From the NCBI GenBank assembly GCA_024277205.1, contig JAJRVP010000005.1:1-64000 (forward strand): DNA of 64,000 bases, written 5' to 3'. This DNA is from an archaeon. GTDB lineage: Archaea > Nanobdellota > Nanobdellia > CSSed11-243R1. Positions within the stretch are counted from its first letter, which is position 1, and each line of letters begins with the position of its first letter. Made by a program: the position numbers and the translations under genes. The notes beneath the pieces are model-generated. The model was given only the letters and a program-made list of their open reading frames with translations, searched no databases and was not told the origin of the DNA. Below are positions 57,496 through 64,000 of the stretch, piece after piece.

Positions 57496-58371
57496 TTACC
57501 TCTTTGTTTCATTATGGCAAAATCTAACTATTTTTTCAGCAACATTTTTTCCTGTTTTAGTTTGAGAAATTGCTTTTAAACCTGGATTAAGATTAACTTC
57601 AATTACTTTTGGGCCATCTTCGCTTTGAATCATATCAATAGCGCATATTTTTGATTTTACTGCCTCGGCTGCTTTAAAACAAATTTCTTCTTCTTCTTTT
57701 GTAAGATTGTAATCGATTGGTTTTCCTCCTAAAAAAAAGTTTGAACGTTTTTCTCCTTTTTTTGCAACTCTTTTGAAACTAGCAACTATCTCATCTCCTG
57801 CAACAATTCCTCTAATGTCCTCTCCTGGATTTGGAACATAATCCTCAATCAGCAAATCTTGCTTCAAAACACCAAGGGTTTTGAAAACACTTTTTGCAGC
57901 AGTTTCACCCTCTATAAAGAGAACACCTTTCCCACCAAAAGAACTTACAAGTTTGATAACAACTGGGAATTCCATTAATTCTATTATTTCATTTGCTGAT
58001 TTTTGTGAAGCAGTATACATTGTTTTTGGGACAGGTACTCCTTTTTTCTTAATCTCAAAAATCGTTGCAAACTTATTGTGTGCTATTAATATGCTTTCTG
58101 CAGGATATGGCTTTTTAACATTAAAAAAATCTAACATTTTTATTATATGATATCCAAAACTTGCATGCCTTGAATCTATTCTTGGCAAAACATAATCATA
58201 ATCTAGAAGAGAATCATCCTCATAGATAATCCCAAAATTTTCAGAAACTTCGAGTGCAACTTCTTTTAATGGAACAAATTCAACTGTTTTGAACATTTTT
58301 TTAGCTGCAGAAATTAACATATCAGTTGAAACTGATTTCTGTTTTGGGGCAAGTACAAGTAGATTTACCAT
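57496..58371 (-). CDS. RimK-family ATP-grasp ligase
   Basis: FPVVIKLVSSFGGKGVLFIE, AIDMIQSEDGPKVIEVNLNPGLKAI. Confidence 0.85.
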   Translation of the reverse strand: MVNLLVLAPKQKSVSTDMLISAAKKMFKTVEFVPLKEVALEVSENFGIIYEDDSLLDYDYVLPRIDSRHASFGYHIIKMLDFFNVKKPYPAESILIAHNKFATIFEIKKKGVPVPKTMYTASQKSANEIIELMEFPVVIKLVSSFGGKGVLFIEGETAAKSVFKTLGVLKQDLLIEDYVPNPGEDIRGIVAGDEIVASFKRVAKKGEKRSNFFLGGKPIDYNLTKEEEEICFKAAEAVKSKICAIDMIQSEDGPKVIEVNLNPGLKAISQTKTGKNVAEKIVRFCHNETKR

Positions 58372-58372
58372 T

Positions 58373-58732
58373 TTACTCCATCTTTTTTGAGCGCTCAACA
58401 TCAACAATAAAATTAGAACGGATTATATCTCTCCCAATAAGAACTTTGTGCTTTAGATTTCTTCTATTTGCAACACTTACTTCAACAGGAATTTTTTTCC
58501 CACCAATCTCAATTTTTGCTCTAAATACTGGGCGCCTTACATAGGGTTTATCTCCTGTTGTTGCAGATTTAACTCTAACAAATTTTATTACCGGGCCCAA
58601 TCCTGCTTCAATTGCAATTTTTTCATCTACGCAACTTCTTGCAGCACCAGTATCTATCTTTGCGAGTGCTGAAACTGTTTTTTTTCCTATGACTTTTACA
58701 GGTTCTATCAAACCCACAACAATTTTTTTCAT
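58373..58732 (-). CDS. RimB/retropepsin-like aspartic protease-like protein
   Basis: ALAKIDTGAARSCVDE, VRRPVFRAKIEIGGKKIPVEVSVANRRNLKHKVLIGRDII. Confidence 0.75.
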   Translation of the reverse strand: MKKIVVGLIEPVKVIGKKTVSALAKIDTGAARSCVDEKIAIEAGLGPVIKFVRVKSATTGDKPYVRRPVFRAKIEIGGKKIPVEVSVANRRNLKHKVLIGRDIIRSNFIVDVERSKKME

Positions 58733-58737
58733 AAGAA

Positions 58738-59565
58738 TCACTTAATCACACAACTCTTTTTCATAAACAAATAATTTGGAATCTGGATTTCATTCTTGTT
58801 GGAATCCAGCACAGTATATATTAATCCAATCTCTTTAATTTTTCCTTTTTTATTATCAAATTCTATTGTTATGCCTTTTCGGAAATTTCCACTGGATTGA
58901 AGGTATATACCTGCAAAGATATTTAGTGCTAAATCGCGACTTCCAATTAATGCAAATAACACTATGGCTAAAAACACAATTGTAAATCCTGCTGTTAAAA
59001 CACCTACATAAATTCCAACAATATCAAGTGCAATTGTAATTGCAATAAGGAAAATTAAAATTTTCATTAAACCTGACGAAATTGCTGAAATCATGCTTTT
59101 TTCTTTTAATTTTATTGGAGATTTTTCAATTAGATTTCCTACAACATTACCCAACACATCCCCAAACACAAGTCCGCTAATTATTATTATCGCTGATAAA
59201 ATAACTTTTGGAAGGTAAACTGCAATTGACACAAATGCTTTGGCTAAAAGTTGTTCTCCAAATATAACATGCGCTGCAGCTCCAATAAACATAACATATA
59301 TTACCCACTTTATCAAATCCCCTATTAATTCTGAAGTTGTTTTTGTATATCCAAATTTATGAAGAATCTTGTCAGTTCCTTTTGAGAGTTTATCCAAACC
59401 AGTAATCTTTCCAATCTTAACAATAATCCATTTTGTAATTTTTCCAATAATAATGCCTGCTACTAAAAAGATAATTGCTGTAAAAATTTGTGGTAAATAA
59501 CTTGATATCCAATCTGTAATTGTTACTAAACCTGTCCACCCCTGTATAAAAGTTTGATTAGCCAT
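58738..59565 (-). CDS. MscS-family mechanosensitive channel-like protein
   Basis: Multi-TM plus GRDLALNIFAGIYL-type MscS segment. Confidence 0.7.
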   Translation of the reverse strand: MANQTFIQGWTGLVTITDWISSYLPQIFTAIIFLVAGIIIGKITKWIIVKIGKITGLDKLSKGTDKILHKFGYTKTTSELIGDLIKWVIYVMFIGAAAHVIFGEQLLAKAFVSIAVYLPKVILSAIIIISGLVFGDVLGNVVGNLIEKSPIKLKEKSMISAISSGLMKILIFLIAITIALDIVGIYVGVLTAGFTIVFLAIVLFALIGSRDLALNIFAGIYLQSSGNFRKGITIEFDNKKGKIKEIGLIYTVLDSNKNEIQIPNYLFMKKSCVIK

Positions 59566-59587
59566 GAGATTTAGATATTTTTTAATT

Positions 59588-60595
59588 TTAAAAATATTTG
59601 CTTAGTCCTGTTTGATTTTTTTTATTTTCTAGAAGTGATTTTATTTGACTCTCAACTCTTTCTTGGCTAAAATCATATTCGTCAATAAGAAGCTTCATTA
59701 AATTCTCTTTATTTATGTCTCTCCATTCTAATTTGTACTCATCTGTAACATTTGGATTCAAGAACCAATTAAGAATTTCATTAGCATCTACATCACATTC
59801 CCATTTAACAACATTAAGTATCTTTGACAATTTCTTTTCTTTTTTAACCAATGCTAATGATTTTTTGGGCCCATAACCCCTAACACCATCACAATAATCT
59901 GTTCCAATTAACATACCAATTATTATCAATTGTTTTTGATTTATGCCAAGGGTTTTAAGATTCTCATTTAAATCAATTATCTGTGGTTTGATTAATTTGA
60001 ATACTCGCGTTCTTGGCACTTTTTTCCTCCCAGATATAGAAAGGTTTCTCACTAAGAATTTGCTTCCAAAAAGAAGTGAATCCCAATCCTGGGAAGCACA
60101 CGCCCATAACTCCCCTTTCTTAACCATGTGGGATATCTGGGCTTCACCTTCGCTAGGAGCCATTATATATGGAATGCCAAGTGCGTCAAGTAATTTATTT
60201 GCATCCTCAATCATCTCTGGTGTAAGTTTTGAAATCTGCTGGGCATATTTCATTTTGTCTTCTATTGTTTTGGCTTTTTCAAAAGCAATTTGTGCTTCAT
60301 GCTTTCTTTTTTCTCTTTGTTCTAATGTTTTTAATTTAAATTCTGGGGGCTTGCCATCCCAAACATAACAAGGTTTAATATTTTCTTTGAGCAAATTCAT
60401 TGTTCTTGTAAAAAGCCCGATTAAATGAGAAGTAACCCTCCCTTTGCTATCTTTTAAAAGTTCTCCTGTTCTCAACCTAATTGTAGAAAGGAATTGATAA
60501 GTCCAATTATATGCGTCGATACCTATTTTCTTATTTGAAAGATACTTAAGGTCAATTTCTTTTGCTTGGATGATATCTTTTAAATTTACACCCAT
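59588..60595 (-). CDS. fen: flap endonuclease 1
   Basis: IGIDAYNWTYQFLSTIR, YIMAPSEGEAQISHMVKKGELWACASQDWDSLLFG, GMLIGTDYCDGVRGYGPKKSL. Confidence 0.95.
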   Translation of the reverse strand: MGVNLKDIIQAKEIDLKYLSNKKIGIDAYNWTYQFLSTIRLRTGELLKDSKGRVTSHLIGLFTRTMNLLKENIKPCYVWDGKPPEFKLKTLEQREKRKHEAQIAFEKAKTIEDKMKYAQQISKLTPEMIEDANKLLDALGIPYIMAPSEGEAQISHMVKKGELWACASQDWDSLLFGSKFLVRNLSISGRKKVPRTRVFKLIKPQIIDLNENLKTLGINQKQLIIIGMLIGTDYCDGVRGYGPKKSLALVKKEKKLSKILNVVKWECDVDANEILNWFLNPNVTDEYKLEWRDINKENLMKLLIDEYDFSQERVESQIKSLLENKKNQTGLSKYF

Positions 60596-60642
60596 ATCTC
60601 TATTTTAGTTTAGTAATCTATATAACTTATTCCTTTTTTATT

Positions 60643-61545
60643 TTGGATATGGTCTTGGAAAGCATTGTAAGTCCAATTGGTGTTAGAAAAAACCCGAAAA
60701 GTGCATTTTTGCTTGGAGTAATATATGCTGCGATTGCCATTATATTAGCATATTTTATATTTCCCAGTGACCCAAGCATATCTATAATATTTTTAACAAC
60801 TCTTGCTGCACTTCCTTTACTAATTGATGTTTTAATTGCTGAAGAAGAAGAAGGAATGGATTTTCTTAAAAAATTCAAAAAAATGCCCTTGATTAAAACG
60901 CATTTAGATGTTTTCATGGTATTTGCATATATGTTCTTTGGATTTCTTGTTTGTTTTATTGTGGTGTATATATTCATGCCAATGGATACTGTTACTCTCT
61001 TTTTTTCAAAACAAATACAAACAATCCAATCTATACTTGGTCCGAGTGGTTTTTCAACAACAACAGGAAATATGGTTATCCAAGGTGCGGCATTTTCAGC
61101 AGAAGAAAGTTTGAGAATAATCATGGTTAATAACTTCAAAGTTTTGCTTTTTTCTTTGCTCTTTTCATTTCTTTATGGTGCTGGTGCAATATTTGTGCTT
61201 GCTTGGAACTCGAGTGTGCTTGCTGTTGCTATGGGAAACTTTATCAAAAGAGAGCTTGCTGCATTTGGAGAACTAACTGGTCTGGGTGGTGTTGGTGCAT
61301 ATTTTAAAGCAGGTTCTCTTGGGGTGGCAAGGTATATGATACATGGTTTACCTGAAATAGGCGCGTATTTCTTGGGAGCCATTGCAGGAGGCATCATTTC
61401 TGCTGCTGTTGTAAAATCAGATTATAATGACCCAAGATTTTATGAAATTGTTTTAGATTCTTTCGACTTAATTGCACTTGCAGCTTTACTTTTAATCATT
61501 GGTGCACTTTTAGAGGTTGGAGTTACCCCATTGATAATAAGGTAA
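60643..61545 (+). CDS. SpoIIM-like (stage II sporulation protein M family) membrane protein
   Basis: NNFKVLLFSLLFSFLYGAGAIFVLAWNSSVLAVAMG; GLPEIGAYFLGAIAGGIIS. Confidence 0.75.
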   Translation: MDMVLESIVSPIGVRKNPKSAFLLGVIYAAIAIILAYFIFPSDPSISIIFLTTLAALPLLIDVLIAEEEEGMDFLKKFKKMPLIKTHLDVFMVFAYMFFGFLVCFIVVYIFMPMDTVTLFFSKQIQTIQSILGPSGFSTTTGNMVIQGAAFSAEESLRIIMVNNFKVLLFSLLFSFLYGAGAIFVLAWNSSVLAVAMGNFIKRELAAFGELTGLGGVGAYFKAGSLGVARYMIHGLPEIGAYFLGAIAGGIISAAVVKSDYNDPRFYEIVLDSFDLIALAALLLIIGALLEVGVTPLIIR

Positions 61546-61575
61546 TTTTTTAAATGAATAAGGTGAGTTTATTAT

Positions 61576-64000
61576 ATGGCTGAAGAAGAAAATGAGATTG
61601 TTGAAAAAAACACCAAAGAAGAAATTGAAATTGATTTCAATAAAATCGCCTCATTTTTTAAAAATAATCAGCGTATTCTTATTTATTTGATTTTGATTCT
61701 TTTGTTGATTGGTGGAGCATATTCGAGAACTCGGAATGTTTCAAATTTAGAAGGCAAATATCTTGTCAGTCCAGATGACCCCTATGTCTTTTTAAGATAT
61801 TCAACGTATGTAGCTGAAAATGGAAAACTTCCTGCAAATGACACTCTAAGGTATTACCCGGATGGTTTTGATGCTACTCGGGAAAATGCGTTTATGGCAT
61901 ATCTTGCGGGTTATTCATTCAAATTTGCAAGTGCTGTGAACCCGGAGGTTTCAATGTTTGACATTGCTGCTTATTTGCCACCTTTGCTATTTGTAATTGC
62001 TTTAATCTCATTTTTCTTTTTATTAAAAGAAATATTTAATGATGAACTCACTGCTTTGGTTTCGACAGGAATTTTGGCATTTTCGCCAGCAATTTTATTA
62101 AGAACGGTTTCTGGTTTTTTAGAAAAAGAACCAATCTTCTTGCCATTATTTTTTATATCAATGTACTTTTTTGTAAAAGCATATAACCTTTTTTCAGAAA
62201 AAAGCTTAACCAAAAAAGATAAAAGAAAAATTTATCTCTTCGCATCCCTTTGTGGAATCTTCACTGGACTTGCTGCTTTTGCATCAGGACTTTTCTTTTT
62301 TATTGTAATCTACATTTCTGTATTTTTAATAGTTGAAGTCTTGTTGCAGAAAATGAATAAAAATAAACTTATTATTTACATTCTTTGGTTTATTTTTACT
62401 CTTGTAGTAACCTCATTAACAACAACAAAATATGGTGGCTTTTTCAGATTTTACAAACCAATTCAGTTTCAATTGCCAATAATCGCTCTTATTTTTGGAT
62501 TTGTTTCAGTTGGATTTGATTCAATCAAATGGTTAAGATTAATAAAAGAAAAACTTAGTTTTATCCCAAAAGGTTTGTTATACTCCTTTATCACATTTTT
62601 TATTATCCTACTCGGTGGATTGATAGTACTTGGACCATCTGGATTTGTAGCTAAACTTGGTTTCTTGTGGGAAAAAGTGATGATTCCTTTTGGCACTACA
62701 AAAATGGCTGCAAGTGTAAGTGAGAATCAACCACCTGTATTCCTTGGAAGAGGAAGCAGCTGGTGGAATATTTTTGGGGTTGTATTCTTAATGTTTTTCT
62801 TGGGAGCAATTGCATTATTTCACAAAGAGTTCAAAAGATTTAGGTATGGAAAATATTTAGTTAGTGTATTTCCATTATTTTCATTAGCATTGGTTTTTGA
62901 AAACTTTTCGCATGAATTAAAACATAGATGGATTACAATTTTATTCTCACAGCAGTGGTTCTTTATGTTATTATTTGGATTAACTTTCATAATCTTCTTA
63001 TTTTTAGAACATAAATCTCATGAACATATTGAAAAGATTAATTCAATCAATTTATTAGTCATTGTTTGGTATCTTGTTTCAATTGTTGCTGCAAATGGGG
63101 CGGTTAGATTATTTTTTATAATGGCAACACCTGCTGCAATGCTGGCGGGATATTTTATAAAGTGGTGTAAAGAACAAATTCCTAAATTCTCTAACAAAGA
63201 AATTTTGCAATATGTACCGCATCTTCTCATCGCAGCCTTTGTAATATTCTCATTTGTTAATGTCTCAAGTGCTGTGGCGCATATGAAACCTGGTTTGGGT
63301 ATTTGGTATGAATCAATGAATTGGATAAAAGAAGATACTCCAGAAGATGCTATTTTTACGCATTGGTGGGATTATGGGTACCTAATACAAACCATGGCAA
63401 ACAGAAAAACTGTTGGGGACCCTGGTAATTTCTATAAAGAACGCAACTATGATGTTGGTGGACATGTGTTTAATGCATTTAACAATTCAGAAATCTTATG
63501 GTTTACAGATAAATACAATTTAACTGACAAAGATGTTTATCTATTGATTCCATCTGAAGACATACTAAAATTTGTTCAGATAGCTAAATTAGGTAGTTTA
63601 AGCGAGGGAACGTCTGGAAGAGAAGTTTATTTCACATTATTTGGAGTTACAGATCCAAAAAAAGACATAATCCCTAATAATCTAAAGGAATACTCAGAGT
63701 ATCCAATGTTGATATTATATGAACCCCTAACAGGACAACCACAGATTCTAGAAGATTTTAGAATTGGGAATTATGTTTATTCTGGTAATAAAACATTTAT
63801 CCTTAGATATCTCCAACCTGCTTCGCAAAACAAAACAGGACCTTTGCTTGTACAAATTTTTGATGCCACAACTCAAAAAACAAAAATTTTCCCTGTAAAA
63901 TGTATTTGTGAGATTAAAAGAGATTGTTATGATTTAAATGAAACTGGTGTTCCAACTTGTGCTTTAAGAATCCAAGGCGGGATATTGAATATCCCCCACA
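61576..64000 (+). CDS. aglB: AglB/STT3 oligosaccharyltransferase, C-terminus beyond window
   Basis: VSPDDPYVFLRYSTYVAENG; SGFLEKEPIFLPLFF; THWWDYGYLIQTMANRKTVGDPGNFY; open to window end. Confidence 0.93.
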   Translation, partial: MAEEENEIVEKNTKEEIEIDFNKIASFFKNNQRILIYLILILLLIGGAYSRTRNVSNLEGKYLVSPDDPYVFLRYSTYVAENGKLPANDTLRYYPDGFDATRENAFMAYLAGYSFKFASAVNPEVSMFDIAAYLPPLLFVIALISFFFLLKEIFNDELTALVSTGILAFSPAILLRTVSGFLEKEPIFLPLFFISMYFFVKAYNLFSEKSLTKKDKRKIYLFASLCGIFTGLAAFASGLFFFIVIYISVFLIVEVLLQKMNKNKLIIYILWFIFTLVVTSLTTTKYGGFFRFYKPIQFQLPIIALIFGFVSVGFDSIKWLRLIKEKLSFIPKGLLYSFITFFIILLGGLIVLGPSGFVAKLGFLWEKVMIPFGTTKMAASVSENQPPVFLGRGSSWWNIFGVVFLMFFLGAIALFHKEFKRFRYGKYLVSVFPLFSLALVFENFSHELKHRWITILFSQQWFFMLLFGLTFIIFLFLEHKSHEHIEKINSINLLVIVWYLVSIVAANGAVRLFFIMATPAAMLAGYFIKWCKEQIPKFSNKEILQYVPHLLIAAFVIFSFVNVSSAVAHMKPGLGIWYESMNWIKEDTPEDAIFTHWWDYGYLIQTMANRKTVGDPGNFYKERNYDVGGHVFNAFNNSEILWFTDKYNLTDKDVYLLIPSEDILKFVQIAKLGSLSEGTSGREVYFTLFGVTDPKKDIIPNNLKEYSEYPMLILYEPLTGQPQILEDFRIGNYVYSGNKTFILRYLQPASQNKTGPLLVQIFDATTQKTKIFPVKCICEIKRDCYDLNETGVPTCALRIQGGILNIPH
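62188..62218 (+). repeat. family-1 element inside aglB coding sequence
   Basis: CTTTTTT-cag-AAAAAAG-cttaacc-AAAAAAG, in frame as LFSEKSLTKK. Confidence 0.5.

Noticed and set aside
1-64000. CRISPR array, rRNA genes, transposases or prophage genes
   Set aside because: None seen; no regularly spaced repeats, rRNA-like sequence or recombinase motifs were recognised.

Overview
The window comes from an AT-rich archaeal genome. I infer a DPANN-like lineage from gene content; I did not test this. It holds five blocks. (1) An informational region with leuS, dcd, a short alaS and the ftsZ-secE-nusG-rpl11-rpl1-rplP0-rpl12 operon, plus FKBP and Alba. (2) A ~24 kb minus-strand type IV pilus/archaellum-like locus (about 13.0-36.3 kb), with a FlaI-type ATPase, a FlaJ/TadC-type membrane protein, a run of small KAQGLP-type pilin-like proteins and several large cysteine-rich secreted proteins. 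(3) A block of poorly characterised membrane and coiled-coil genes (36.4-45.6 kb). (4) cysS next to an intron-containing tRNA-Cys, secreted thioredoxin/DsbA-like proteins, and a sulfur-transfer cluster (ThiI-like, SufS, IscS C-terminal-like domain, IscU, MnmA). (5) Pcm, two RimK-like ligases with a small aspartic-protease-like protein, MscS, FEN-1, SpoIIM-like and AglB/STT3. The most unusual signals are two neighbouring tRNA genes (Trp-CCA and Arg-UCU), each readable as containing three introns. Their T-loop introns are 53/55 identical. Those introns share an architecture (5' arm, 2-3 nt loop, 3' arm, 7-nt YTNNANC spacer, second copy of the 3' arm) with short palindromic elements dispersed in intergenic DNA and, in frame, inside aglB. 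This suggests a small repeat family linked to tRNA introns. All calls come from reading the sequence; no searches were run.
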